This document shows, in pieces, positions 12,910-25,519 of a stretch of DNA of 64,000 nucleotides (positions within the stretch are counted from its first letter, which is position 1; the number at the start of each line of letters is the position of its first letter). The position numbers and the translations under genes were made by a program. This stretch comes from Scolanthus callimorphus (taxonomy: Eukaryota > Cnidaria > Anthozoa > Actiniaria > Edwardsiidae), in the NCBI GenBank assembly GCA_033964015.1, contig CM066918.1, positions 28,293,387 to 28,357,386 on the forward strand. The letters are read 5' to 3'. A model generated the notes under the pieces. It made no database searches. It was not told the DNA's origin and saw only the letters and a program-made list of their open reading frames with translations.

Positions 12910-13854
12910 AGGCACCCCTTTCTCTCAGCGGCTCTGTATTAGATCTCGCGCATGCGTCAGTGGCTGTCACCAGAGCCTCCCCCGCGAGGTTACGAGCCGG
13001 GGAGCTCTGGGTTCGAGAATGGGGTGCCAAATGTTGAGCCCCGACGGACCTCTCCCCATTCCCCGTGACACGTGTTCGAGAACCTGGGGTTCACGGACAC
13101 CGCGGCAAAACGCATTTGCCATGCGCTAAAGATTCGCTTCCTGTGAAATGAAAACAAAAGAAATAATCATAGATAACAAGATATCTCGTGCTCTCTTGGA
13201 AATTTGGAAAACGTAAGCTCCAGACACAAAACGTAAGGCCAAAAATATCTTTCTCATATCTTTCTCTGAGCTTTTGCACCTCGCAATTTAAAGGCTTGCA
13301 CCCAAGGCGAAAATTCTGGTTTAAAGTCAAAATTTATCGTTCGCTGTTGTTATGTAGATTTTATCAATTGTCTTCATTTCACAGGCAAGTGAATCTTTAG
13401 CGCATGTGAACTGCGTTTTGCCGCGGTGTCGGGTTCACGTACATATTGCTGCACCACTGATGTGATACTCGCAAAAACGAGGTAAGATGCAGTAAGGTAA
13501 TAACATAAGTGTAGACTACGCCACATAGCATCAGATAACATGATGAGCCGTCTTGTCAAAACTTGTTTATTCGAATTTGACAAACCAAACTTTATGTTTA
13601 TTGCACTGAGGCATAATTTGACACGAACTGCTGCGCTTTCAGGCAAGAATTACCATAGCAAGCTATGCCAAGCATGGTTCATGATAAATAATAACAATAG
13701 CAATAATAATAATAGAATAATAATAATTATAATAATGTGATACATGGTTTCACGATGAGCAAAGTTCATTGAAACAGGTGTATAACTGTTCCTTGTAAAA
13801 TGTAGTAATACTATGGTATTAAGTTTCAAGTTTAATAAGAAAGCTTCTTATTAG

Positions 13855-13900
13855 GGCTTCTTGAACCGTGAGAATATCTCCAGCTATCAAGTGGCATGGT
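13855..13900 (+). promoter_or_regulatory. Conserved upstream block of SLC7 copy A
   Basis: An ACCGTGAGAATATCT...GCT...TCAAGTGGCATG block lies about 550 bp before the copy A start codon. Related blocks precede copy B (26013-26050) and copy C (34431-34470). It is the clearest conserved non-coding piece upstream of all three, so it is a candidate promoter or first (non-coding) exon element. Confidence 0.4.
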
Positions 13901-14419
13901 TTTGCATCAAACCAGACACTTTTAATGAAACAAAGAGTCAGACGATTTTGAAACTTTACATAATATCGATACTTCATTCACAGCTGAATTGACCGTTTTC
14001 ACGATGTTGTGAGAGCAATACCCTTGAGCTGTTCCGACTCGTTCTGGCAAAGACGGCTTTTGTTATTCAAAACAGACAAGCATTGTTCTCATCCCATCTA
14101 TGTTGCGTGCACAACATCGTGAAAACTGCCAATAGGCGCATATAATACAGCGGGAGCCTCGATTTGAGCCCGAAAGTTGCGAATACCAACGAGTCCAAAA
14201 CGTTTTGTCTCCATTCAAGCTACATCAGTTTCCCGTTGGTATTCACAACTTTTTCTACTTCAAAGTGAGGCTCCAACTGTATTTATGCGCCGTCGATGCC
14301 TATTCAGCGGTAGAGTACTTAATAGCTCGAAACGTTGCTATTCTGCTCTGCTTTCGAGTCTTCTGTAGCTCACGCCACATTTTTGGATTTCTTATTTTTT
14401 CTAGTGCTGAAATAGCAAA

Positions 14420-17400
14420 ATGAATCGCGGTGAAGAAGAAGACAAGCCTGGACCAAGTCGTCAAGAAGGCATCACACTACGTCGTTCCCTCGGGATCCCA
14501 GGGGCCGCGTCTATGGTTGCAGGGGGAATGATCGGGTCTGGGATATTCGTGTCAGCTCGTTGGGTGCTGGTTTATAGCGGATCAGTCGGTATGATGATGA
14601 TGGTATGGCTCGTGTGTGGGATGCTTGTGTTCATCGGAGGGATGTGCTGGGTTGAACTTGGACTCACATTCCCCAAATGTGGAGGTATTGCTCAGAATTT
14701 AGCAATGTGAAAACAATAAGGCGCAAATTAATAAGGACCGAAATGCAGCTTGGTCGCTTATTGGGCCACCTGTGTTGCCAATCGGCTCCTAGATTTCCAA
14801 AATTGAGTACACTTGCTCCTTTGTGAACAATAGCTACAAAGACTTTAGTTGCCCTACTTTGGTAGGAGGGTTGTCCAATACACTGACAAATTTATACAAG
14901 GCATTGTCTAAAACAATGGAGTGCAATGGAGTGTATTATAGAACGAGGCAATACAATGGAGGAGAACAATACCATGCATAGATTAGTCAGAGTATTAGTC
15001 CATCACCTAGAGTGGTTCTAATACTCATCTCTGTAGAACAGCAGAGACTGCTACCATTTAAAAGTTTAACTGTTTAGCATTCAAAAAAACCGACCCCGGA
15101 CAAACAGATCGGTAGCTTTCGATTAGAAATTCGAGTTTAAAAAGAAGTAGGTGAACTCCCCGACAGCCGCCATTTTGTTTCTCGGAGGAAACCCCGCGTC
15201 CAGGTCCAATGAATAAACAAATACCCGAAAAAGCTTCAAAATGCTTGTTTGTTTCTCATTCTATAGATTGTTATTATCGATAAGCGTTTTGTATGTTTTG
15301 GGTGGATTTTCGGTAGAAATTCAAGCTTTTTAAGCCAACTCTGTATTCTCTCGATAACGCGATTCAGAGTTTTGAATTGATTTAATTATAACTTCAATGC
15401 GAGCACAAATTTCCGTAAAATTATTAGCTTCGCTTTACATATTCTTTTTCAAAGTAAAGATTTTTTGTTTAAAACTAGGATTTGTAGTTCATAGCTCAAG
15501 CATTTTAGGCGTAATTGGCTACGACGTGGCAATATTATTATTCGCTTCGCCGCGCTCGCAAATTCTAAAGGCTGATTTTGTGGCTTAATTTTTACTTTAT
15601 ATTCTGAAATTATCTATCATTAGACCTTTTGGGTGTATTTTTACGTTGGTACTTTGAAGGCTTTCGAACACGACATGTGTATGCAATAAGTACAACAAGA
15701 ACTCAGTGCAAGCGCTAATGTTTCGAAATCTTGCTACGTGGCAAAGTCTTAAATTGCAGGAGAAAGGCTGTATCAAATCAGCCTTCCGTTAACTCTGTGA
15801 CGAGATTATTACTTAGATTGTTGTCGAAATAGCGTTATGAAGCTGAAAGGATCACGCCGTCTTCAAAGTGTAACCCCGACCCAATGGCAGCTCATGGCAT
15901 TCCTAGTTCGACAGTATCTTCTTCAAATTCAGTCGTCGTTCGAAATCTCAACTGATTTGTCGAGATATGCCACCACGACTGTGCGTACTTAGCGGTATCT
16001 ACAGTAAAAGCATTTTCTCTCGATTTCGTCTGTTGGCAGGCCTCGATGATACGTAAATCTTGAAAGAAGAAAACGTATGATTGTTTCACGGTTAGTAGGG
16101 CGTGGCATTTTAACTAATTTAGTAGGGTCCACTTCACCAGAGTCCATTTCAAAAACCCGTCTCACCTGAAAGATACGAAGGTATAATGTTTAGGTTTTGA
16201 AAAGGCGAGGTATATTCAAACATGTTATCTGATTTAGTACAGTTCCGGCGACGACGCACCGTTGTGAATCCGTGACGTGTTAATATCGCGCGTTCCTTTT
16301 GCTAGAAACATGTGAGAGGAAACAAGGGAGGAAATATAATTGCCAAACTTACAATTGGAGTTGATCGATCAGAACTGGTGCGCATTGTATAGATTACTGA
16401 CTATCGAACACGCCCAACGTGTAGTATGGCTCTGCATGTCGCCACACCTGCAATCAGATGCCTAATGTGATGTCATCTCCGTGCATTTCAGTCCTGCTTT
16501 GATATTGCAGCACCACGTTCGTTTGCACATGCACGACATCAGCTCTAAAACCTCCTCAGGTGCGGGATTAGAGTAAAGCCATGATTCAAACTCCAGCCAA
16601 ACTGGATGTGCCCTCCGTTAGATTCCAGTCATAGCCGTGAAGAGAAGGGACTTGGGGACACGCCTTCGTTGCTCTTCTCCAATTTGCTTCCTGGTAATTT
16701 GCGCGTGCTACGTAAAAGCGCAATGACAATTGACAGAGTGGGAGCGACTCCGGATCTACCTTGACTTCTTTGATACAGTACAACTCTAAACGTCGCCTCA
16801 GGTACCCTCCACTCCTTTTCGATGTCGCAAAAGCGTAGCTCTTGTTCTCGAGCATCTAGTGGGCGCCACTTGCCCTAGAATGAGAAGGCGGAGACGGTAG
16901 CGCATCCCGTCAAGGCGCGCAGACCGAAAAGACCTTGGGGAACATCTTCTTTCGAGACGCCCGGGGCGATTCGCGTTGACAGCTATTTCAACAAATGTTG
17001 TCGGTCTTGTGAGTGCTCAAGCCTACGCGCCCAGAACGAACGGCAGTATGGGTAGAAACTAAATATCCTATTCGGATTATACCTCGCTGGCCTGAGTGCT
17101 AAATTCTACGAAAGACAGCTTTGTTTCAAGCTAGTAATGTCTCGAGTAATGTCTCGAGTTCATAAACGTCGGTACTCAAGCAGTTAGCAGATTAAAGACC
17201 TCCTACCCAGGCAATTTTGCGGTCTGGGCGCGTACGGCTTCCGACAACGTTTTTTGAAATAGCTGTATACCATGTCTGCAACTTCGGACAGGTCAGATAG
17301 CATTTACCCCGGTTATGGGCGTGTCCAAGGAACATAATAAGCACGTCTGTGTCGTCTTAGTGGATGACGCACTTCCTCCCGCATTGTGAGCGTGTAATAC

Positions 17401-20400
17401 CGTGCGCCGGGTCGGCGTCCAGATGCGCCCAGATGCGTTGTTTATGTACCACGTGAGCAATACCTTTTAAGCATCCATTGTTTCGTTGCTCTCAAGCGAA
17501 GTTAACGCCAAAAAGTATTGATCACGTGGTACATAAACATCACATCTCGTGGCACATAAAAAGCGATCACGCGATCAATTTCAAGAAGTCGCCGGCGGTC
17601 CGAAATAACGAAGGTTCATGCGGCGGTTTACTGGGATGCATAGTACTAAATACACATTTGTCAGGGAGTTGCCGTGGTGAAGGCTTTTAATAAGCAAAGC
17701 CGAAAATTTGGCAAAACACTTGTTGTGTAGAGCAGATTTCGTATGACTGTGAAAGCGGTACTGTCGAGGTGGCGGTACGGAACCTGATCTGCTGTAGATA
17801 CTGAATGAAATCGCGTAGTCGCGGTATGGTCGCGGCGCGGCACAACTCTTTCGCGGCACCTTTCACAGTCATACGAAATCTGCTCTACTCATATTCTGAA
17901 TCACTTGTCAGGGAGGATGGCTGCGGCTCGATGCAATTTTTCCAGGAATCTACATTTCGACATTGCGCTAATTCTGCTGAAGATTCGCTACGAATAATGC
18001 ATTTCTCGATTAATTCTACCTGTAAATCCTCCGCTTTTGGTTGCATTGTTACCAGGTCTAATCACAAAACAAACAATTTCACACAATAACATGTTTTAGT
18101 TTTTATTTTTAGCCAACGAAACAGGCGAATTTTTAGTAAATCACTCTTGATTCACGTTGTTCGACGCGCCGCTATTGTATTGTATAGTCGATTGTTGTTT
18201 ATCATAACTTTCATAATAAGCATGATCTTCCATAGAAGATGAATATGTCTGAAAAATAAACGAAAGTGTGTGATCACACTGTGGGAATTTTATAACATCT
18301 GTTTCGCTTGAAGCGAGTATTGTCGGTAATGGTCAAATCTTAACCAAAAGACGATTACAAATTCTGATTCTTAAATAAAATAGTCTGGCTATAAAGTAGT
18401 GATTAGTCCAAGAAAGCTTGATAAAGCGAGCGTAAGTTGCTTCGGACAAACACTTGTAATGGAATGGAAGTCTAAACTTAACTGCTCGAATTGCGTTATT
18501 TTTGAAGAATAAATTAGTAAGCTTACATGTACCGGACCTGTTCGCTCGCCTTTGGAGCGTTTTATTTCTTTCGAAAATCCCCCAAAACATCTTAAGTGGC
18601 TAAAATAACATCTTTCAATAATACGAAGCTATCAAATAAGACAAACAAGTGTTTTAAAGCGTTTGGGGGCATTTTTATTTTCACTTCATTAGGGCGCGGG
18701 GTTTGCTCCGAGAAACAAAATGGCGGCCGCAGGGGAGTTCACTCACCTCTTTTCAAACTCGAATTTCTAATCGAAAGCTACCGATCTGTTTGTCCGGGGT
18801 GGGTTTTTTTGAACGCTTGATAGTTAAACTTTCCAATGGTAGTGGTCTCAGCTGTTCTACAGAGATGAGTATTAGAACGAAATTTTCGGGTCCTAGGTGA
18901 CGGACTATATTGGACTAGTATGTGCACTCTTATTGGCGTTCTGCGCGGATTTCCTGTGGACTATGTTGACGGATCACGTAAAGGCTGGTTTCCATATAGT
19001 CGTATCTGTCGTATCTGTCTCATCAGTCGACCGTGAAACAATAGAAATTGGAATCGTTCTTTTATTTCACGGTTGACTGATAAGACATGCAGATACGACA
19101 GATACGACTATATGGCAACCAGCCTTAAATAAAGCTGTCGTCTTCTTAGCCCCTTCGTATCGTTGCTAGGTGAATACACTCTTATCAAGGAGACGCTTGG
19201 GGATCTGCCAGCCTTCGCCATTATCTGGCTCAAGATTTTAATCTCGACACCCGCGAACTCATGTCTTTTGTCGTTAACGTTTGCTACATATACCATAGAG
19301 GTGTTCTTCCCGGGGTGTAGCGAGCGCCAAGATCTTACGCCCCTCAAGAAAATTATAGCTGCATCTGCTATTGGTACGTAGGAAACAAACTTGCTCTTTT
19401 ATGGTTCCTTGCTGCATATAGTGATACGTTTGACTTGCGCGTCTCTAGCTCCAAAAAAAAAAATCCCTGCTTTACCTAATTTTGTTCAAAATGTTATGCG
19501 CAGTATCCGTTGACTCATTATTTTCAATATTCTGAGCCAATCGAGTTCTTGCTTTGTCTCATGTCGTCCAGTCCAGCATGCTGGCAAAAACATATTCCCG
19601 CGAAACACCTTCGCGTTCTCCCTTTTTTAGGGTAGGAGAGCAGCTACACAAACGGCCACTGACTACGCCTTTGTAACGCTAGTTTACGAATGCAAAGAAA
19701 AGTAAAGGAATTAAGTTAACAACGGCTTTGAATAATAAGGCAGCGTCAATAAAGATTAATAGGATAACTTGTTTACTATTTGTTTATAGGTCTTTTATCA
19801 TTCATCAACATCTTTAGCTCTCGACACGCAGTTCGCGTCCAGATCGTGTTCACGGTGGGAAAGTTTCTCGCGCTCATCATGATTATCATGACAGGGTTCG
19901 TCAGGCTCGCTCAAGGTACGTGAAAATCAGTGCAAAGTCCAAATCCAAACGCCTCGACTGCGGCTCATGAGTCCACAATATTTTGAAGACGATGATATGA
20001 CGTAAAGCGTGGTAAATAATAGTCCAGCAACCCTGGGGGGAGAACTCCCATATTTTTTGGTCGGGGATGATCGTTTTCAGTTTCACCCGTAAAGGATACC
20101 AAACATGGCGTGGCTCAAATAATTTCTTACCCTAAAAGATACCCTAAAAGATGAGGCCGTGTGTGCCAAGTAGGCGCGAAGGAGACAGGTAACAGGTAAA
20201 AGATACCCATCAAGAAATTTCCGTGTTTGACTAAAATCTGCCTTTAGTGTTGTCTATTTTATCGTCTTCTCAATTAGTAATCTCTCTTCCTTACACGGCT
20301 TGAAGGACCACCATCATGAGACAACACAATTTGGACACATATTTAGGCCCTAAGAGATACCAATCTCCCTAATTTTATTGAAGATTAAGATCACCCCTAA

Positions 20401-23400
20401 AAGAGACCAAGGCCCCGTGATTTTAACCCCTAAAAGATACGACGATCATCCCCGACCAAAAATTATGGGAGTCCCCCCCACCGACCAAAAATTATGGGAG
20501 TCCCCCCCCCCCCCCCCCGCATTTTCGAAACGTCGCTTTGGGTGTGAGAATTTGGGTTTTCTGTTCCGCAAGTCCAACCATCTAAGCCAATCAGGTCCTT
20601 GTCCCGTTTTGCCTAGTGCAGTCAAACTGGCTTTCTGTCGCGACAAAAACCCAGTCGACTGCACTGTGCAGGCAAAACGGGGCATGGACCTTGATTGGCC
20701 CAGATGCTTTGACTGGCGGAACAGAAAAAGCCAAATGAAGCCATGTTTTGAAATTCACAGCGCGAAACAACGCTTATTTGGTTGTAATGACATATAGGCT
20801 AGGATCATGACATATCACCTAGCTGTGATCGGCTGCGCGCTACAAATACCTACACTCAGGCACAAAAATAGCTGAGACTTTACTGTACACGGAAAATAGA
20901 GAATTCGTTAAAACTCACTTGAAACATATTCAGCCCCCTCCCCCTCTTCAATGTTGGAGGAAAACGATTGTTCTGGAAACAACATTGATATGGGGGGGGG
21001 GGGGGGTAGTGAAGGGCCTGAAAAAGGGATGTTGTAGGTGTTAAGGGGCATTTTTTCGTAATTTGTTTAGGGGGTCTCAGCTATTTTGTCCCTGTAGTTG
21101 AAATGCAAGCGCGCTGTTTGAACTTTTTATTGCTGTGGTTCATCGTGAGAAGAAATGATTAGTAATTTATCCATTGTTATTATTTGTAACATTTAGTTAT
21201 AACATTTATTTAATCATATTATTCATAACGTTTTCCTTTTGTCATGCTAGGACATACATTAAACTTCAGGAGCCCCTTTCAGGGCACTACATCCCAGATT
21301 GGAATGATAGGCGTGGCGTGCCAAGCTGCGTTATGGGCATACGATGGATGGTAAACAAGCTGAATAATTAATATACCTCTTCAGCTTAGGCGAAATGTTT
21401 TCTCATTTCAGATAACTTAGCATTCCCATGAGTATTCTTTTCTCCTTTTTCTGCTACGCACCGAAAAGATATGAATGTGGAAGCCTTCCAAACAGAAAGA
21501 AATATTATTCACATGAATTCGCCCAACTATCGACTTGCCGACGTTGCAAAGCTTCATATTAGGAAATCACCCTCACCTTATTTAGAATGCCTGTAAGTAT
21601 TTTCCCCATATCTTAGCGAAACAAGCACTAAAACTTGCTGATACTCGATGATACTCATGGTTCGCTTGGTCCTTGGTCGCCATTTTGTTTTTGTTCCAGG
21701 CCGAGGGGCCTGGGACGAGATTTAAATCCACAGGCTGCCCGCGCGGATTTGTATAAATGACGACAGCACTAGTTGATTAGGAAAACATTACTTTTCCTCT
21801 ATAAAATATGCACGGACAAGCAACGATCCCACTCGATAAAATTCCGTTTTGCCTTCAGTGGAACAGGGCTAGGAATAGGTTTTCTGAGTAAAAGCACAAG
21901 GTCCGTTGTGTGCCCGTGAATATATTACTGTACAAGGGGATGAGAAACAGGTCCGTTGTTTGCAGCTCAAATGTATTTACTGTACTCTTTTCCCATAGGG
22001 ATGGCCTAAATGACATCTCGGAAGAAATTACTAGGCCAAAAAGGTACGCACTTTTTTTTTGATTTCGTTAATATTTATTTGCTTTTCATATTTCAATGGC
22101 TGGGAGGGAAAGCACGTTAACAAAATTCAAAGACGCGCTTTTTATACGAGATGGGTCAATACGGTTTATATAATATTCGTCCGGGCTTGACTGACTAAGG
22201 CCTTATTTGACTCCACAGTCATTACTTAAGCAACAATATTTTTCGCGCGCTAAATTGTCGAGTTGTAGACCGTATATTATAATTTTTTCACCTAGAGATA
22301 ATGCCTTAGGTTCAACGAGGACATCAGAGGACATCTGAATGTTTTCTTTGTGGCATGTAGACTATAAAACATTTGGAACTTTGCTTTTTCCATAGAAACA
22401 TGCCGTGGGCTGTGTTGGGAAGCATTTTCACTGTCATGGGTGTTTACATCCTGACGAATATCTCATACCTGACAGTACTGGATGAGGAGGAAATGAAACA
22501 CACTTCAGCAACTGCAGCGGTAGGTGAACTGCAGCTAATGTGCCGAGAGGGGGGGGGGGGGGGTACTTCTGTCAATATAGAATGTGTGTGCCGCCAGGGG
22601 TTTACCCTATTAAAACAAAAACCCCAAAATCAGACCCTTTTCAAAGGTATCTCATACAAAATAGACTATTTATTTTAGTTAAAAGGCAACGCTACGAGTA
22701 ATTTTACAGAGCGTTGAAAGTGAACTATATCTTGGCGCGGAGGAATACCTTACTAAGGATTGAAGTGAAAGCTCAATGCCAAAAGGTGCAAAACGGATGA
22801 TACCTTTTTTGGTAGGGGGAGGGGTGCAATGAGCTAGGGCGCACGTAATCCCCTTTTGGGACGCCTCCCCTCAGTCCCCTTCCCAAATGCTGGCTACAGC
22901 GTAGTTATTGCCAGTCAAGTTACAAAATCTTAACATAACAGTGAAAACGTTAATAGCTTGATAATCAAAATGTTTCCAGTTGTTCTCTACCCGAATGTAC
23001 GGCCCCATGGCGTGGATTATTCCTGTTTGCGTTGCTTGTTCGGTATTTGGTTCAATGAATGGAAGCTGCTTCATGAGTGGGAGGTAGGAGAATCATACGG
23101 CGGAAAAATACGGCGAATGAATAACAAGACAAATAATTGTTAGAATGACCATTTTTCTTTGTCCCCCCTGTTTTGCAACTAGAAAAAAAGACTTGTGAAA
23201 GTTAACAACCTGTGAAAAAGATTTCAAAGTTCGGGAGCTTTCGAGAGGTATCCACATCTAAAAACTAGAGCTGTATCACGTGATTGTCACTATTTGGTCT
23301 TTTTTTGTGTCGTGCTTCTCTTTCTTGTTCAAGGACCACATTCGCTGCCGCACGTGAGGGTCACTTGCCGAGTTTTCTCGCCATGATTCACCCCACCAAA

Positions 23401-25519
23401 CGAACGCCTATCCCTTCCTTACTTTTCCAGGTGAGTTTAAGGACCCGTCATTATTTATCGCCTGGGGAGGTTTTAGGTTATAATACACGGTCAACCTCTA
23501 TTACAATGGTTGTTGCATTTTTAAACCGCACCGGGGGGAGGTTTGAGGACCTACAAAACATTTTCCAGGGGGGGAGGGGTGTATTGGACTCAGAAGAGTG
23601 TGTGTCTGGAGACTGGAAATTCCAAGGGGAGGTCTGATTCACGAGTGGAAATTCCAGGGGAGGGGGGTCTTTTTAAGGGAGGTCCTCAACCCCCCCCCCC
23701 CCCCCCCCTCCCCCCCCCCGGTGCGGTTTAAAAATGCAATCACACAGCCAATGATTAACGCGATTCCCCCTCAGAGCTGACGTTTTCGTGTTTTGTGTGT
23801 TTGTTTGCGATGTTAGTTCTCTCTTTGTCGAAGGCCAACAAAAGCTTTCCATTTCCCAGGCCATTGTGTCTTGCTTGATGCTCATTCCCGCAAGGTCTAC
23901 CATACAGAATCTTATTAGTGTCATTGGCTTCGCCGCATGGTTCGTCTACACGCTGACAACTATAGGATTACTGTGGGCTCGCTGTAGACAACCACGTCTG
24001 CCGCGACCTTTCAAGGTTGGTGACGAGTAAAAATTATATTCAATTTCTCTTTTGTGGAATATTCACCCGGAGGGCATTTCATTCTCACAACGAATTTCGT
24101 ACGCTCTCGGGCCGATATCAGTTTTGATATCGGCCCGAGAGCGTACAAGATTCGTTATAAGAATAAAATAATCTAGTCGCTAGAGTGGGTCCACGAGCAA
24201 CCCCCGGAACTACAATAGTAACGAGACATACTTTTTTGGAATCCTTAGGATGTCTAGAAACTGCTTTTAGATGTTAACAGCTCGAAAAAGTGTCCCACGG
24301 CCAAATTTTGCCAGATTTTTGTTTTTTAATATAATCTTTTGTTATTTAATGAGATGCTCTTGTTATTCAATAAGGCAATTTTATGGACTGTAGCACTGTT
24401 CAGAAAAGCTCTTTAGATTCTAAATCTATCAACTGTCAATCTTATTTCTCTGTACGACTGTGTCTTCGTTTCGTTGTTTCTTTGTCAGCTTCCCCTTTTC
24501 TTCTTTAAAATATCTTCAATGAGCCTTTGACTATAGACCACTCCTTACAAACGCAATACCAGGAGAGCTCAGGAGCTTCACTAGGTTTGATTTGCACCGT
24601 ACAATCATCATTTGCTTGTATCGTAACACACATCGGTTTTCTTTGACAGCTACCCCTCGTCATCCCAATTCTGTTCCTCGTCATCTGTCTGTATCTGACG
24701 ATAACACCAATCAAGGAAGCGCCCATCGAGTCTGCGCTCTCATTTGTGGGGCTCGTAGTCGGGATTCCGGTGTACTTCATTCTTATTCGCTATAGACTCA
24801 CTCCCAGATGCATTGTAAGATTGTTAGGTAAGTCAGAGGTTTGCAAAGGCACAGAAAATTTGTAAAACAATATAGCACCGTAGCAACATTAAAAGTACCC
24901 CCTCCCCACAAAAAAAATCAAAAATAGTAGTTCCGCATATGTCAAAACGCCCGAGTTTAAAATCCCAATTTGTTTTGCTCAATTTTTTTTGACAGTCAAA
25001 GCGGACAAACAAAACTAAACGTCAAATGTTTTCAGATGATTACCGAAAAACTAAATGGCAGGAATACACTAACTGCGATTTTCATAATTCTGCGCACTGT
25101 GTGTACAATCAGACATGCATATTAGATGAGCATGAAACAAAAGATTGTGCAGGGTCAATATCACGTGAATTGCCCCTCCAAACATCCAGCCCACTTTGAT
25201 CTTGAAGGGACGAGACATGTCCACATCTGTAAACCGCATTTGGATATTCATATGGATATTTGTGGTATACACATTTTCATTTGCACACATTTTCATTTTG
25301 CTTGCGAAGACTCGACGATATTATTGTGGGCAAACCGAATCTGGCGAAACGAAACGGAATGATTGGAAGAAAATGAAAATACGACGGAGTCTCTCTTTAA
25401 GGACACTACCTCACCCCCATCACTTAATTCTTTTCACAGATTATTTAACTTACAAGATCCAAGAAGTCTTCAATGTGGTGTACCCAAAAGCCGCAGATGA
25501 GATCACCTTTGACGAATGA
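14420..25519 (+). CDS. SLC7-type amino-acid transporter light chain, copy A (intact)
   Basis: Eleven exons: 14420-14684, 19170-19373, 19790-19915, 21251-21350, 21999-22043, 22396-22519, 22980-23083, 23334-23430, 23860-24015, 24650-24827 and 25440-25519. All have AG/GT borders. They total 1479 nt, a closed frame of 492 residues, the usual size of LAT/b(0,+)AT light chains. TM1 holds the substrate-binding motif GSGIF (about residue 38 on). FFPGC (Cys138) is the position that makes the disulfide to the SLC3 heavy chain in this family. [13 protein letters not shown] and [14 protein letters not shown] are family hallmarks. By family it is a plasma-membrane exchanger of neutral or cationic amino acids that works with an SLC3 partner. 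Substrate type (LAT, asc or b0,+) cannot be decided from motifs. The N-terminus ([15 protein letters not shown]) is a diverged form of the 2A-like start in copies B and C. Intron 1 is enlarged by a 3.9-kb TIR element. A stop codon (TGA) lies in frame just before the ATG, supporting this start. Confidence 0.92.
14865..15000 (+). repeat. Dispersed repeat adjoining the TIR element
   Basis: Contains GTCCAATACACTGACAAATT and AACAATGGAGTGCAATGG. A near copy lies inverted at 42410-42550 and a weak partial copy at 51303-51358. It abuts the left TIR at 14996 and may be an older element into which that one inserted. Confidence 0.6.
14996..18910. mobile_element. About 3.9-kb TIR element in intron 1 of SLC7 copy A
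   Basis: The left end (about 14996-15262) and right end (about 18626-18910) are inverted copies of one another. Shared blocks are CATCACCTAG, ACTCATCTCTGTAGAACAG, ACCGACCCCGGACAAACAGA, TCGGTAGCTTTCGATTAGAA, CAAAATGGCGGC and CAAACAAG. The 3.3-kb interior has only short frames, none of which I recognise as a transposase, so the element looks non-autonomous or decayed. It carries a nested 160-bp MITE (17728-17887). Exact ends and target duplication are not resolved. Confidence 0.65.
17728..17887. mobile_element. TA-flanked MITE, family 1, copy 1
   Basis: TAGAGCAGATTTCGTATGAC at the left is mirrored by GTCATACGAAATCTGCTCTA at the right. Both ends are bounded by TA, the target duplication of Tc1/mariner-type elements. 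The interior is rich in CGCGGT/ACCGCG. Nested in the larger TIR element. Confidence 0.8.
18981..19126. mobile_element. Hairpin MITE just before SLC7 A exon 2
   Basis: AAGGCTGGTTTCCATATAGT is mirrored by ACTATATGGCAACCAGCCTT, and both arms carry CGTATCTGTCGTATCTG. The 146-bp palindrome ends 43 bp before the exon 2 acceptor. Confidence 0.75.
20033..20518. mobile_element. TIR element (GGGGACTCCCATATTTT family), copy 1
   Basis: ACTCCCATATTTTTTGGTCG near the left end is mirrored by CGACCAAAAATTATGGGAGT at the right, where it is duplicated before a C run. The interior holds several AAAGATACC blocks. Related to 41838-42220. Intron 3 of SLC7 copy A. Confidence 0.65.
20519..20765. mobile_element. Hairpin MITE, family 2, copy 1
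   Basis: Contains CTGTTCCGC...GCCAATCAGGTCCTTG...CAGTCGACTGCACT...TTGATTGGCC...GCGGAACAG, a long inverted repeat with AAAGCGACATTTTGAAAA-like edges. A second copy at 57588-57836 lies in a POLR3B intron. Non-coding. Confidence 0.7.
23513..23739. mobile_element. TIR element with G/C-run termini, intron 8 of copy A
   Basis: TGCATTTTTAAACCGCACCG at the left mirrors CGGTGCGGTTTAAAAATGCA at the right. The arms continue through GAGGTTTGAGGACC and its complement. The long C run is a likely consensus-error spot. Confidence 0.7.
24086..24157. repeat. Near-perfect palindrome
   Basis: GTACGCTCTCGGGCCGATAT is followed, after a four-base loop region, by its exact reverse complement. The outer arms (ACGAATTT and AGATTCGT) pair imperfectly. 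A strong cruciform or stem-loop in intron 9 of SLC7 copy A; it may be a short MITE. Confidence 0.75.

Larger units (their letters stand above)
9157..14419. other. AT-rich interval without recognised genes
   Basis: The interval holds poly(A/T) and TAA-rich low complexity (about 9935-10200 and 13685-13735) and two inverted-repeat elements (about 11975-12095 and 12511-12909). The 3' part is upstream sequence of SLC7 copy A. I see no supported coding exon. Confidence 0.5.

Noticed and set aside
24592..24795. Frame [20 protein letters not shown] at exon 10 of copy A, repeated at 32374-32577
   Set aside because: It is a shadow frame of the real exon 10 ([16 protein letters not shown]) and is conserved only because the exon is.
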